Shown: positions 14,601-23,985, numbered from the stretch's first letter. The stretch: 64,000 nt of DNA from Doris montereyensis (GCA_037039925.1 JAXRKP010000081.1:425001-489000); one strand, 5' to 3'. Program-made: numbers and translations. The notes: generated by a model from the letters alone, not told the origin.

Positions 14601-15627
14601 ACAGGATTTTCTGTTCTTTGCGTATTTGGGTAGAACAGTCATTTATCTACAAGTTCATGGCAGAAAAGTGTCCATATGACGTAGCAAGGGTAGGTAAAAA
14701 CAGTCAAAATTTTGACATAAATTACCCTAAGACTGACTGAGAATATGGCAAGGTGTTAGCCTCTCAACCAAGAGATGATGGGTTTGTGCCCTGACAGATT
14801 GACAAATTTTCTTGAGTTTTTCACGAACAACCTTCCCCCTGGTCTAAGTAGATGAATCGATGCTTAGTCCCATTGGGGACGGACGATAAAACGAGGTCCT
14901 GTGTGCAGATTACAACACTCCATGCATGTTAATGATCCCAGGCTGTTTGTGTACAGGGTAGTCCGGACAAAATTAACAATCCTACCAAAAACTAACAATC
15001 CACAAAAATTAACAATCCTACCAAAAACTAACAACATCCTACCAAAAACTAACAATCCTACCAAAAACCTAAAAACCTGAGATGACCTCAGTTGTGAATG
15101 TGGGTAAAAAGTCAAATCGAAAGCTTTTTCAAAGAAAGGGCTTGGATGAAGAATTACATCATGTATGTGTTGTGTGGCTTTTAACAGCATTGCATATTGG
15201 CTAGGACTGTTTTGACAATTGACATTAATCTTGTTATATGTATTATGTTATTGCATCCATTCAGCCAAGATAAACGTGTCCATTGTGATGCTTTGTAAAG
15301 TTTTTTCACTCTACTGACTAGTGTGGGTATTTGATGGGCGTTGTTGATAGGTTGTACTTCCTTCCTTTCACACTTTCATCTGTCTTACATCTTGTGTATT
15401 CCTTTTAATTCACTGTAAGATCACCATATGTGGAGGAAGGCGTACATTTCATGGAAACAAACAAAAACAAACCTGTTAGTGGTTATATAAAGTTTATTTT
15501 ATTTTATTCACCTTAACCAACCTGTAGTTTAAACAAAGTTTGGCCTGTGTACCATTTTGAATTTCCCCTCCAACAGATGAAACTGTTTGCAGCCTATCTG
15601 GATGAGCTGGCAAAATTGGCAAATTGA
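1112..15627 (+). CDS. CNDP2: Cytosolic non-specific dipeptidase (CNDP2-like), last six coding exons
   Basis: Spliced product is the C-terminal half of a family M20 metallodipeptidase, a cytosolic dimeric enzyme that hydrolyses dipeptides such as Cys-Gly using two divalent metal ions. Coding exons: 1112-1256, 8949-9048, 9808-9978, 11742-11827, 13913-14079, 15577-15627. All introns are GT-AG and phases agree (2,0,1,2,1,0). Residues known from the mammalian CN2 structure are visible: Thr in SKTVIP, Arg in SIRLVP, His in MGHGGRPW, Ser in REGGSIPVT, and the metal-ligand His in [10 protein letters not shown]. About 240 of the usual 475 residues are here; the catalytic N-terminal half lies upstream of the window. 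One base is missing in the third exon near 9847. Identity is strong; the exact paralogue (CNDP1 or CNDP2) is judged from overall similarity and the absence of any sign of secretion in this half. Confidence 0.93.
1290..1570 (+). mobile_element. tRNA-derived SINE, family A, copy 1
   Basis: Begins with a tRNA-like head: A-box-like TGGCCAAGCGGTAAGACTG and B-box-like GGGTTTGAATCC, followed by a conserved body containing TTTGGGAAAGACACTTAACA. The same head and body occur at 18438 (+), 62633 (+), 6250-7250 (-, interrupted) and 14399 (-, partial). It lies in the first visible CNDP2 intron. Confidence 0.8.
1578..2238. repeat. 37-bp minisatellite
   Basis: About 17 units of a sequence such as CTTTTGAAATAGCTGATACA followed by GTGATGAGTTTTTTCCAC, with a few shortened units (1718-1740, 1917-1930, 2093-2160). 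Open frames on the minus strand here are repeat translations. Confidence 0.95.
2239..2627. repeat. 32-bp minisatellite (AATCAGCCTAAGAACCCGCC type)
   Basis: About 12 near-identical units of CAGCCTAAGAACCCGCC plus ACTTGAGAACCCAAT, with one shortened unit near 2310. Related single motifs occur at 2690-2705 (CAATCCGCCTTACAACCC) and 3885-3935 (GGGTTCTTAGGCGGA, inverted), which suggests the array grew from the terminal region of a MITE. Confidence 0.93.
3345..3800 (-). pseudogene. LINE reverse-transcriptase C-terminal fragment
   Basis: Minus strand reads SVLTYGSET, an in-frame stop, then [34 protein letters not shown] and [19 protein letters not shown]. This GSET...RRWIGH...GKRxRGRP order is typical of the C-terminal region of RTE-like and related non-LTR retrotransposon proteins. 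It is a 3' fragment with a stop and no catalytic domain. The clade is not resolved. Confidence 0.8.
4068..6246. repeat. 2.2-kb minisatellite with GGTTGGTTGG core
   Basis: About 60 units of variable length (roughly 28-37 bp) built from ATATAGACATATATATCT and AGGTTGGTTGGTATATT. Units differ mainly in the number of TA steps. Each unit has three GG pairs in GGTTGGTTGG. Confidence 0.96.
6250..7250 (-). mobile_element. SINE family A, copy 2, split by a TTAA element
   Basis: The SINE body lies at 6250-6428 and its tRNA-like head at 7159-7250, both in reverse orientation. Removing 6429-7162 rejoins GTGTGTTAAGTGTCTTTCCC, matching the reverse complement of copy 1 (near 1393). The body also contains a short piece of the neighbouring minisatellite (CCATATCTAGGTTGGTTG, about 6368-6385). 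Confidence 0.8.
6425..7162. mobile_element. piggyBac-type MITE with TTAA target duplication
   Basis: Flanked by TTAA at 6425-6428 and 7159-7162. The 10-bp terminal inverted repeats are perfect: GGGGGCGTCC at 6429 and GGACGCCCCC ending at 7158. The 730-bp interior is AT-rich with no transposase. Because it interrupts a SINE, the pre-insertion sequence is known and contains a single TTAA. TTAA duplication is the signature of piggyBac-superfamily transposition. Confidence 0.85.
7635..7830. repeat. 95-bp tandem duplication
   Basis: Two copies start at 7635 and 7730 (GGCTAGGCTGCGGAGTGGGA). Each contains the perfect palindrome AGAACAATTGTTCT and the near-palindrome CTACTGTACATGTAG. A third partial start lies at 7825. 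Confidence 0.9.
7975..8570. repeat. Two-module composite tandem repeat
   Basis: A 30-bp module (GAAATTAAACGAAATATAAT plus CAATGCAATC) alternates with a roughly 50-bp module (GGCATCTACCTCTACATCAA, then AACCCACAAAGCGCAACTGC). The longer module recurs four times with one, three, one and eight short modules after it. Open frames on both strands come from this periodicity. Confidence 0.92.
8571..8948. other. Intron sequence, nothing recognised
   Basis: AT-rich, with a poly-A stretch near 8776-8795. No coding or mobile-element similarity was recognised before the acceptor at 8948. Confidence 0.5.
8949..9048 (+). CDS. CNDP2: CNDP2-like exon
   Basis: Encodes [15 protein letters not shown] and [13 protein letters not shown], a stretch strongly conserved in CNDP enzymes. 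Acceptor TATAG ends at 8948; donor is GTATGA at 9049. It begins in phase 0 and ends with one base of a Gly codon, which is completed by GT at 9808. Confidence 0.93.
9270..9645. repeat. 66-bp minisatellite
   Basis: Five full units and one partial of TTGAAAACTTGAGTTATCTG, TGATTTTGCTGTCATGGC and TTTTAAGTATAACATGATTC. It lies in the intron between CNDP2-like exons at 9048 and 9808. Confidence 0.94.
9808..9978 (+). CDS. CNDP2: CNDP2-like exon with one-base frameshift
   Basis: Encodes [17 protein letters not shown], then, after a one-base shift, [20 protein letters not shown] and a helical stretch ending in GSPNKIR. The shift falls at GGAAGGTA near 9847: restoring one A in the AA run gives the expected Gly-Lys-Val and makes the exon length fit the phases of both neighbours (phase 1 in, phase 2 out). 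Without that base the frame hits TAA at once. Donor GTACAG at 9979. Contains the family Thr (KTVIP) and Arg (SIRLVP) that contact substrate. Confidence 0.9.
9979..11520. other. Intron with a dispersed repeat fragment (family G)
   Basis: At 10216-10330 a fragment begins GGCACCTGGATTGGCGAGTT and is shared with 14573-14690 and, reversed, 19270-19330. The rest is AT-rich with short TA and T runs (10940, 11050). No gene was recognised. Confidence 0.5.
11522..11672. repeat. (TAGA)n microsatellite
   Basis: About 35 TAGA units with a few TTAGA and TATAGA interruptions. The open minus-strand frame of alternating Tyr-Leu-Ser-Ile is a product of the repeat. Confidence 0.97.
11742..11827 (+). CDS. CNDP2: CNDP2-like exon (MGHGG motif)
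   Basis: Encodes [16 protein letters not shown] and [12 protein letters not shown]. The His of MGHGG binds substrate carboxylate in mammalian CN2. Acceptor CTCAG ends at 11741, donor GTACAT at 11828; phase 2 in, phase 1 out, matching both neighbours. No ATG-initiated frame reveals it; it was found by reading for the family motif. Confidence 0.92.
12163..12297. repeat. 17-bp minisatellite
   Basis: Eight units of GATGAGCCCCATGAATG with one-base indels at the C run. Confidence 0.93.
12545..13000. repeat. 28-bp minisatellite
   Basis: About 16 units of ACACCTCACTGGAAAACACA plus CTGATCAC, with shortened units near 12680-12790. Confidence 0.94.
13001..13912. other. Intron sequence, nothing recognised
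   Basis: No coding similarity or repeat was recognised between the 28-bp array and the acceptor at 13912. Confidence 0.45.
13913..14079 (+). CDS. CNDP2: CNDP2-like exon with metal-ligand histidine
   Basis: Encodes [35 protein letters not shown] and [18 protein letters not shown]. The His in GAHSQNEK is the last metal ligand of the M20 dipeptidases, and the Ser in GGSIPVT is a substrate contact. Acceptor CCCAG ends at 13912; donor GTAAGT at 14080. Phase 1 in, phase 0 out. Confidence 0.95.
14399..14555 (-). mobile_element. SINE family A, copy 3, broken at TTAA by family G element
   Basis: Reverse SINE tail and body (CATAGGGCTGGAGTTAATC ... GGGGAAAATGCATGTTAA). Homology stops exactly at TTAA (about 14552) and continues as GGAGAGGGAGGGGGGGCACC, the start of the family G repeat. 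The SINE head is not found on the far side. Confidence 0.65.
14556..14735 (+). mobile_element. Family G repeat, TTAA-type end
   Basis: Starts right after a TTAA with a G-rich terminus, then GGCACCTGGATTGGCGAGTT and TGGGACCAAA. Related to 10216-10330 and to the reverse copy ending CCCCCCTTCCTTAA at about 19340. Probably a TTAA-type MITE family; the other terminus of this copy was not identified. Confidence 0.5.
14737..14950 (+). mobile_element. SINE-like repeat (second tRNA-type family)
   Basis: Contains an A-box-like segment (GGCAAGGTGTTAGCCTCTCA), a B-box-like segment (GATGGGTTTGTGCCC) and a body with GGACGATAAAACGAGGTCC and GTGTGCAG, a core common in molluscan tRNA-type SINEs. The 3' end is not defined. 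Confidence 0.55.
14970..15075. repeat. 19-bp tandem repeat
   Basis: Five imperfect units of CTAACAATCCTACCAAAAA, in the last CNDP2-like intron. Confidence 0.8.
15325..15465 (+). mobile_element. Dispersed 140-bp repeat, family F, copy 1
   Basis: Shares the order [gggcgttgttgataggttgt] ... pyrimidine-rich ... [gatcaccatatgtgg] ... [gtacatttca] with copies at about 19484, 20870 and 59003. SINE-like in size; a B-box-like GGTTCTACNTC is visible in the 19484 copy. Its origin is not proven. Confidence 0.5.
15577..15627 (+). CDS. CNDP2: CNDP2-like terminal exon
   Basis: Encodes [16 protein letters not shown] and a TGA stop at 15625-15627, matching the C-terminal KMLAAYL-type helix of CNDP proteins. 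Acceptor CAACAG ends at 15576; phase 0. The protein ends without extra sequence, as expected for a cytosolic enzyme. Confidence 0.9.
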   Translation: MKLFAAYLDELAKLAN

Positions 15628-16740
15628 TTCCTGGTACTGTTGTGTTGATGACTTCATTGTCTTGTCTTAGAGGCTTTAATGGAAACTCTTTATTTGGTTG
15701 CTATTTCATGTGATGTTTATTGTGAAACCGCTTAGACCTTAGTTTGCATTTTTTATTTTAGCTGGATTCTATTTAGCATATTATTTAGACCTACCAAGAG
15801 TGTTTTTAATGTTTTAAAGAACATTTATTGACATATATTCAAGTAATTTCTTTTACATGTTTCTGATTCTACAAAACTGTCCAGACAAAACTGGCCAAGC
15901 CATGCTTGCATTGGTGTCCTTTTCCATGCCAATACTCGTGCCTTTGAACCTTTTTTTGTAATAATTGTATATTTAGGTTTTGTATTTATTTCATTGCTTT
16001 ATAGCTATGTTTTCTTTACTTATCTTTTCATGACTGTCACTGTAAAATAACTGCTGAAAAATTTTAAATCATTCAATCTGATGGGATTTTTTTGAGCCAT
16101 GTCGGCTAAAATGTGGAGGTTATCTTTAGTGCTGACTGAAAAATATGAGTCTAGTTTTTATTTTATAAGATAACTGTACTGAAACTCAACAAAAGTCCAG
16201 ACTTTGGCCAAAATGAAACTGATTCATTTTAACACTCCTCATCCTGTGATCTATCATCATAGTAAATGAGGATAAAATGTTTTGAGGCATTCCTGTTATC
16301 ATTATCGTAATTTTAAGAACATTGTAGCTTTTTCCCATGAAAAAAAGTCTTTTTTACTTTTCTGAAAACCACCAAAATGGCTTAGGGCGAAATGTTAGCA
16401 CACTGATGACATCTATCAATACGAAATGTTAGCACACTGATGACATCTATCAATACGAAATGTTAGCACACTGATGACATCTATCAATACGAAATGTTAG
16501 CACACTGGTGACATCTATCAATAGCATGAATTGTGGACAAGATACTGCAGTAATGTTCAACTCTTTGATTTAATCAATGCTCTGAATTGGGTTTTTTAAT
16601 CAATGCTCTGAATTGGCCTGGTAGAAAGGTGAGAGTTTTTGTACTTGCAATCCTGATAATTCTGTTAATTGTGTGCTCAATTATGTCTACAAAATATAAA
16701 AACAATTTATTTTTTAATAAAAATTATCAAGAAAGCCATT
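15628..16740 (+). terminator. CNDP2-like 3' UTR and candidate polyadenylation signal
   Basis: T-rich non-coding sequence follows the stop codon. The first AATAAA I see downstream is at 16716-16721. A four-copy 34-bp tandem repeat (16388-16523) would lie inside the UTR if that signal is used. The cleavage site is not established. Confidence 0.4.
16388..16523. repeat. 34-bp tandem repeat, four units
   Basis: Four units of CGAAATGTTAGCACACTGAT plus GACATCTATCAATA, in the presumed 3' UTR of the CNDP2-like gene. One unit has a single A to G change. Confidence 0.93.
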
Positions 16741-18437
16741 TATTTGTGTTTTCTAATTGTATTTTTGTCTAATTGTTGTTGTGTTGTCTTTGATTTACAA
16801 TGATCTGAATCACATGGTAAAGGTCACATGCATTACAAAACATACCCAGGAGTAGGAATGACATTCAAACAATCCAACACATTCATTTCCATTCTACATA
16901 TATATACATTTAGGCTTCTTTCCCCCCCCCCCCCACTCACTCTGTCCTTTCTCTAGCCATCAATTGCGATACATCAAGGACATCAGATGTAATTTGATTT
17001 TCTATTAAAAAGTTAAATCAATTGAGATACATTTTGAGTTTGAGCTGAATACAATGAATTAAGTCAAACTTTTGTTCAAAATGTTATTTTTGTTGTTTTG
17101 GTTTGTTGTTGAAAATCAAGAAGTACATCTCTTTACATTTAATGAGTAGAGGTTTTTTGGACACAGACCTGATTATAAAATAATATAAGATTTGTCCAAG
17201 AGGAAATTTGCTCTTATCATGTTTCAAACAAAATGAATAAATTACAATACAATTCATCTCATTCACTTTCACTCTCTCTTCCATTCTCAATTTCACGACT
17301 AAAATCAATACATTACAAAACCGTCACTTATGAATATGGACAATATAAAATCATAATAATTATGTTGTATTAATATGTTTTAAAATCTTTCTAAATTGTT
17401 ATCATAGATACATCGAGAAATAAATAATGGGTTAACATCAAAAGTCGTTTAAAAAACAAAAACAATAACACACAATACCCATTCACAATATAAATATATG
17501 TCTAAATAGCCTATTTACATATGTGTAATTCCTTAATATATATCTTATTAAAATTTGTATTATTGTACGTACCGATACAAGAAATACATGTTGAGTAAAT
17601 TCAGTTAAATCGATAAGTAAGAGTTTAAGACTGAGAGCAACAGGTTAAGAGCAGGAAATAGTACAGTAGTCTCCGCCAAATTGCACATCGTCAAAATGCA
17701 TGATAAATCATAATACACGGTTTTATCATGTAACCAAATCTTACAACGCTTATTACCCCCTCAAAATGCAACAACTACTTGCTTGACTTCGCCAAAATGC
17801 AACATTTTCGTATGTCTGTCTTCAATTTGTTAATTTAAAGAGTCACTTCATGTGAAAAGTAAACTGTATAAAGTCTTCTTGCCTCTTCCCAGTGACAAAA
17901 TCTGTCATGCAGGTCTGTCTCTGTGTGTGTGCATGTGTATGATCTAGATTTATGTAAACCATGTAAACACATACACAAAACAATTATGCAGCTGGTCTTG
18001 GCTGTATCGACTCTGGTAACTGTTACCCGCCCATTCCCTCCCTGACTCAATAGATCTGCCAGACAGACAGTTTGGTCATCTCTCTCTTTTTGATCACGAT
18101 GAGAAAATCTGAGAAAGGTCTTGTGTCGGTCTTGTGTCACTTTTACCCACGGAGATCGTGCTTTGTATGACATGCGTGTCAACCAATTTTAAAAAACATA
18201 ACTTTGTTGCCGAAATGCATAATTTACCTTAGTTACTATAATATGGATGTAAAACCGTTTAAAGTTCTTAGTAATTTTCATAATCCGTTCATCTTTTTCT
18301 TCTTTTTTTCTTTTGGCTTGCTCCTGTGAATAAGTTTGAAATCTCAGAATGGGCATGAAACAAACAAAGTCTGTCCCTCCTTTTTATTTTATAAAGTGTG
18401 TAGGGGAAGGTGTTAAATTGATTGCTAATAGTACTGT
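16741..18437. other. Intergenic, pogo-like terminus near 17664
   Basis: AT-rich intergenic sequence. At 17664, TA is followed by CAGTAGTCTCCGCCAAATTG, resembling the MITE termini at 33083 and 52806. Short words with CAAAATGCA recur at 17690-17815. No matching opposite terminus was found and no gene was recognised on either strand. A C tract lies at 16921-16934. Confidence 0.4.
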
Positions 18438-18735
18438 GTGGCGTCAATGACCAAGTGGAGAGGCTGCCAGACTGGGGATCATGAGGTCACGGGTTTGAAT
18501 GTTGGCAAAGCTAGATCTACCTTGGGAAAGCTAGGCCTACCTTGGGAAAGGCACTTAACACACATTTTCCCCATTTGACCCAGTTTCAAATGAGTATAAG
18601 CACTAGCTTGGGAGTAAAAACCTGCGTCAGAGAAGCGTCCTGTTGAGGAGGTGATTATTGTCACGTGTTTCCGCTTGATGCTATAGAACCCGGGATATGC
18701 TCCAGTCCAAAAGGCCTTGAAACAATTTGACTTTT
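18438..18735 (+). mobile_element. SINE family A, copy 4
   Basis: Head GTGGCGTCAATGACCAAGTG, B-box-like GGGTTTGAATG, and the family body including a GGGAAAGGCACTTAACACAC segment. A short internal duplication (GCTAGATCTACCTTGGGAAA type) is present at 18509-18550. Ends in repeated TTGACTTT. Confidence 0.8.
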
Positions 18736-18765
18736 GACTTTTGACTTCTAGTACTGTCAAAGTGA

Positions 18766-18960
18766 GGTGCTGGTAGCTCAGTCGGTAGAGCATTTGACTA
18801 CCACCCAGGAGGCCTGTGTTGGATCCCAAGTCTGGGCAAAGGTTTCTGGCCCTCCTGCCAACCCAGCAGAGAAATTGGTAGCTAGGTCTATTCAGGTGGC
18901 GAAAGTAAAGTCGGCATGGAAAGCAATGGCAAACTACCACATTATGCCATATGTCTAGAA
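18766..18960 (+). mobile_element. tRNA-derived SINE, family B
   Basis: tRNA-like head TGGTAGCTCAGTCGGTAGAG (A box) with a degenerate B box (TGTTGGATCCC), then a body with GGAAAGCAATGGCAAACTAC, a core seen in several animal SINEs. The head is too degenerate for a functional tRNA. Confidence 0.7.
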
Positions 18961-18964
18961 AATT

Positions 18965-19250
18965 CAGGACTCTACTCCTGGCTGATTTCCCTACTCTGAG
19001 TATGGGACTTGTAGAGTACTGTAATAGTATTCTCCTGGCTGATTTCCCTACTCTGAGTATGGGACTTGTAGTGTACTGTAATAGTATTCTCCTGTAACTC
19101 TGAGTATGGGATTACTGTAATAGTATTCTCCTGGCTGATTTCCCTACTCTGAGTATGGGACTTGTAGAGTACTGTAATAGTATTCTCCTGGCTGATTTCC
19201 CTACTCTGAGTATGGGACTTGTAGTGTACTTTAATAGTATTCTCCTGGCT
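18965..19250. repeat. About 57-bp minisatellite beside family G repeat
   Basis: Five units of CTCCTGGCTGATTTCCCTAC, TCTGAGTATGGGACTTGTAG and AGTACTGTAATAGTATT, one shortened. It adjoins a reverse family G copy (19260-19345), so the array may sit inside that element. Confidence 0.9.
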
Positions 19251-19259
19251 GAAGATGAA

Positions 19260-19350
19260 TAAGAAGAAGACAGAACATGAACAGAAAATCAACCTTTTGG
19301 TCCCAAACTCGCCAGTCCAGGTGGCACCCCCCTTCCTTAAGGACATGTCC
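19260..19350 (-). mobile_element. Family G repeat terminus (reverse)
   Basis: Reads TTGGTCCCAAACTCGCCAGT then CCAGGTGGCACCCCCCTTCC and TTAA, the reverse complement of the start seen at 14552-14612. The terminal TTAA again points to a piggyBac-type element. Confidence 0.55.
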
Positions 19351-19483
19351 TTAATGGGGGTTAATTCAAGTTAAATTATCAAAATGTTTTCTGAAATATT
19401 ACGGATCGTCGTACAAGTTAAAATTTGCTCACGAAGTCAAAGTCTGTTTTCGAGTTAAAAATGTTGTCAGCTGTGGGTGGGCG

Positions 19484-19625
19484 GTGGGCGGTTAGCGGGT
19501 ATTGCTGGTAGGTTCTACATCTTTCCTTTCAACTCTCACTTTCACTTGTCTTTCACTTCTTGATTCGCAATGAGATCACCGCATACGGTGCACGGGGTAC
19601 ATTTCAATTGAATAAACAAATCCTG
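19484..19625 (+). mobile_element. Dispersed 140-bp repeat, family F, copy 2
   Basis: GGGCGGTTAGCGGGTATTGC start, pyrimidine-rich middle, then GAGATCACCGCATACGGTGC and GGGGTACATTTCAATTGA end. Homologous to copies at 15325, 20870 and 59003. Confidence 0.6.
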
Positions 19626-20246
19626 GCAGCTGTGGAATTAGTTTTGAGTATTTTAAAGTTAAGAGTGATTTTACTAAAAATGTTTTAAAACGTAGCTCTC
19701 GTTGTCTCAATTACAGTTACAGTTACAGTAGTTACAGTACTTTGTATTGAGTGAAAGGCCAGAGCATAATTCTTTGGTTTCCTTTGTGCTGTCTGAAATA
19801 AATATCAATATTAGTATTAGAGTATGTGTGTCTTTTCACGTCATAAGCTCATTATACAATGTATATTATTTTTTTTACATTGTTTTGACACTATCATTGC
19901 ATGTCATGTTGCGTTATTGACGAAAATGTTCTCTGTACATAAGATGATAAAATGTTCAATAGTTTATCTTATCTCTTTGTTATTCAATCATCATTATCAC
20001 TACAACCCGTTTCAGCATTATGACATATTGTCAATCATCTCATGATACTGGACTTCCGCTCAAAAGTCATAAGCTGAAACGAAATATTTTAAAATCACTT
20101 ATCAGCAATTAATATCGGTATTGGGATTAATAAGGATTTCTTAATTTCCTGGGTCTATGGCCTAGTTTAATCTTTACAACTATAACTGTACCCATACTAC
20201 AATAGTATATTATTATGCAGGCCAATAGTTCTAGTAAACGTGAATG

Positions 20247-20252
<6 letters not shown>

Positions 20253-20290
<38 letters not shown>
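20253..20290. repeat. (TC)n microsatellite
   Basis: About 19 TC units, just upstream of the TTA array. Confidence 0.95.
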
Positions 20291-20294
<4 letters not shown>

Positions 20295-20310
20295 TTTAAT
20301 TTTATATGTT

Positions 20311-20820
<510 letters not shown>

Positions 20821-20869
20821 ACTTATTATTAACCGGATGACCTTACCATAATTTGCATTGTCCTCGATC

Positions 20870-21015
20870 CGCGGGCGGTTAGTGGGCATTGCTGGTAGGT
20901 CCTATTTCTTTCCTTTTACTCTTTCACTTCTTTTTTTATTTTACTCTTTCCTCTTAATTAACCCTGAGATCATCACAATGGTGGACGGGGTACCTTTCAA
21001 TTAAACACACAAAAA
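20870..21015 (+). mobile_element. Dispersed 140-bp repeat, family F, copy 3
   Basis: GGGCGGTTAGTGGGCATTGC start and GGACGGGGTACCTTTCAATT end, matching copy 2. Confidence 0.6.
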
Positions 21016-21224
21016 CCCGATCAACCTACCTGTTCAGTTGCGTTGTTTTTATGTGTCTTACAGTAACATCAATATTCAGCAAATCATATACCGGTAGACT
21101 TCAGTCCTTCACTCAAACCTTGCTATGTCTCCTCTTTACAGCCATTTTCGCTAACCGCCGGATTTTCACATTTGTACTGATCAGGCAATATATACAAATG
21201 AAATAATTTGTTCTACCGCCTCCC

Positions 21225-21600
21225 GCCAATGATTAGTGTTAACGTTCCTTAATAACTGTTGTAAAATACAATTGGTTATACCGCTAGCGTACATCACCCT
21301 TCCTTTCTCTGAAGTTGTTCACGCGGGTAAAATCTAGTTTGGCTTGGTCAAATATCATGAGTCTAACACTAACACACACACACACACACACACATAATGG
21401 CACCAGTGCCCTGTGTGTCAGTGTCATATTTCACCCCCACGCGCAATTCACCACTCTTCTCTCATTCTACGTAAACCTGGTCTAATAGAAACATGACGGA
21501 TATGTATGTTGTCGTCAGGCCTACATACTACCAGTGCATTGGTTTCCCGGTCCCCCATATGCGTTAATCCAAGGGTGATTTCAGAGGAAAGAGCAAGATG
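21225..21600 (+). mobile_element. Dispersed repeat, family H, copy 1
   Basis: Shares segments in order with 28090-28370: TGTAAAATACAATTGGTTA, AGTGTCATATTTCACCC, TATGTTGTCGTCAGGCCTA, GTGATTTCAGAGGAAAGAGC. Interrupted by a (CA)n run at 21370-21394. Element class unknown. Confidence 0.55.
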
Positions 21601-21872
21601 GAAGGTGATTGGAACAAGATGGAAGGTGATTGGAACAAGATGGAAGGTGATTGAAACAAGATGGAAGGTGATTGGAACAAGATGGAAGGTGATTGGAACA
21701 AGATGGAAGGTGATTAGAACAAGATGGAAGGTGATTGAACCAAGATGGAAGGTGATTGGAACAAGATGGAAGGTGATTGGAACAAGATGGAAGGTGATTG
21801 GAACAAGATGGAAGGTGATTGGAACAAGATGGAAGGTGATTGAACCAAGATGGAAGGTGATTGGAACAAAGT
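21590..21872. repeat. 21-bp minisatellite arising from repeat family H
   Basis: About 13 units of GATGGAAGGTGATTGGAACA plus A, starting exactly where family H copy 1 reads GAGCAAGATGGAAGGTGATT. The single-copy counterpart at about 28350 reads CAGCAAGATGAAAGGCGAGA. Both strands are open because 21 is a multiple of three. Confidence 0.93.
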
Positions 21873-21929
21873 AGGACCTACGGTTAGCAACAATACTCAC
21901 CGACCAACCACACTAGGCCACACAATGTA

Positions 21930-23985
21930 GATGCTTCACATAATATGTACTGCAACTAATGCAATGTACGACTCCGATGCTTCAAGTACATAATATGTAC
22001 TGCAACTACGACTGCAATGTACGACTCCGATGCTTCAAGTACACAATATGTACTGCAACTACGACTGCAATGTACAACTCCGATGCTTCAATTACATAAT
22101 ATGTACTGCAACTCCGACTGTAATGTACAACTCCGATGCTTCAATTACATAATATGTACTGCAACTACGACTGTAATGTACAACTCGATGCTTCAATTAC
22201 ATAATATGTACTGCAATTACGACTGTAATGTACAACTCCGATGCTTCAATTACATAATATGTACTGCAACTACGACTGTAATGTACAACTCCGATGCTTC
22301 AATTACATAATATGTACTGCAACTACGACTGTAATGTACAACTCCGATGCTTCAATTACATAATATGTACTGCAACTACGACTGTAATGTACAACTCCGA
22401 TGCTTCAATTACATAATATGTACTGCAACTACGACTGTAATGTACAACTCCGATGCTTCAATTACATAATATGTACTGCAACTACGACTGTAATGTACAA
22501 CTCCGATGCTTCAATTACATAAAATGTACTGCAACTACTACTGTAATGTACAACTCCTATGCTTCAATTACATAATATGTACTGCAACTACTACTGTGAT
22601 GTACAACTCCGATGCTTCAAGTACACAATATGTACTGCAACTACTACTGTGATGTACAACTCCGATGCTTCAAGTACACAATATGTACTGCAACTACTAC
22701 TGTGATGTACAACTCCGATGCTTCAAGTACACAATATGTACTGCAACTACTACTGTGATGTACAACTCCGATGCTTCAAGTACACAATATGTACTGCAAC
22801 TACTACTGTGATGTACAACTCCGATGCTTCAAGTACACAATATGTACTGCAACTACGACTGTGATGTACGACTCTCATGCAATGTTTCTGAGTACACAAT
22901 ATGCATTGCCACTACTACAGTAATGTGCGACTCCGATGCTTCAAGCACATAATATGTACTGTAACTACTACTGTGTGATGTGCGACTCCAATGCTTCAAG
23001 TACATAATATGTACTGCAACTACTACTGTGATGTGCGACTCCAATGCTTCAAGTATATAATATGTACTGCAACTACTACTGTGATGTGCGACTCCAATGC
23101 TTCAAGTACATAATATGTACTGCAACTACTACTGCAACCACTACTGCAACTACTACTGTAATGTACGACTCCGATGCTTCAAGTACATAATATGTACTGC
23201 AACTACTACTGCAACTATTACTGTAATGTACGATTTCGATGCTTCAAGTACATAATATGTACTGCAGATAATACTGTAATGTACGATTCGAAGCTTCAAG
23301 TACACAATATGTACTGCAACTACTACTGCAATGTACGTCTCCGATGCTTCACCTGCATAATATGTACTGCAACTACTACTGTAATGTAACGACTCAGATG
23401 CTTCAAGTACATAATATGTACTGCAACTACTACTGCAACTACTACTGTAATGTACGACTCAGATGCTTCAAGTACATAATATGTACTGCAACTACTACTG
23501 TAATGTACGACTCAGATGCTTCAAGTACATAATATGTACTGCAACTATTACAACTACTACTGCAACTACTACTGTAATGTACGACTCAGATGCTTCAAGT
23601 ACATAATATGTACTGCAACTACTACTGCAACTACTACTGTAATGTACGACTCAGATGCTTCAAGTACATAATATGTACTGCAACTACTACTGCAACTACT
23701 ACTGTAATGTACGACCGATGCTTCTAGTACATAATATGTACTGCAACTACTACTGCCACTACTACTGCAACTTCTACTGCCACTACTACTGCGACTACTA
23801 CTGCGGCTACTACTGCAACTTCTACTGCAACTACTACTGTGACTACTACTACGACTACTACTGTAATGTACGACTCCGATGCTTCAAGTACATACTATGT
23901 ACTGCAACTACTACTGCAATGTACGAGTTCGATGCTTCAAGTACGTAATATGTACTGCAACTACTACTGCCACTACTACTGTGAC
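21930..23985. repeat. About 53-bp satellite with a palindrome in each unit
   Basis: Roughly 35-38 units of GTACATAATATGTACTGCAA, CTACGACTGTAATGTACAAC and TCCGATGCTTCAA. Each unit carries the palindrome GTACATAATATGTAC or a one-base variant (ACACAATATGT). Subtypes are grouped: ATTACA units at 22080-22560, GTACACA units at 22620-22850, and units with extra CTACTACTG triplets after 23100. Confidence 0.95.

Noticed and set aside
18766..18840. tRNA-like sequence as a functional tRNA gene
   Set aside because: Degenerate T arm and a SINE body follow it; similar heads elsewhere are SINEs.
21448..21900. Open frames on both strands with RWKVIGT / VPITFHL repeats
   Set aside because: 21-bp unit is a multiple of three, so all units stay open; no conserved domain and no flanking gene structure.
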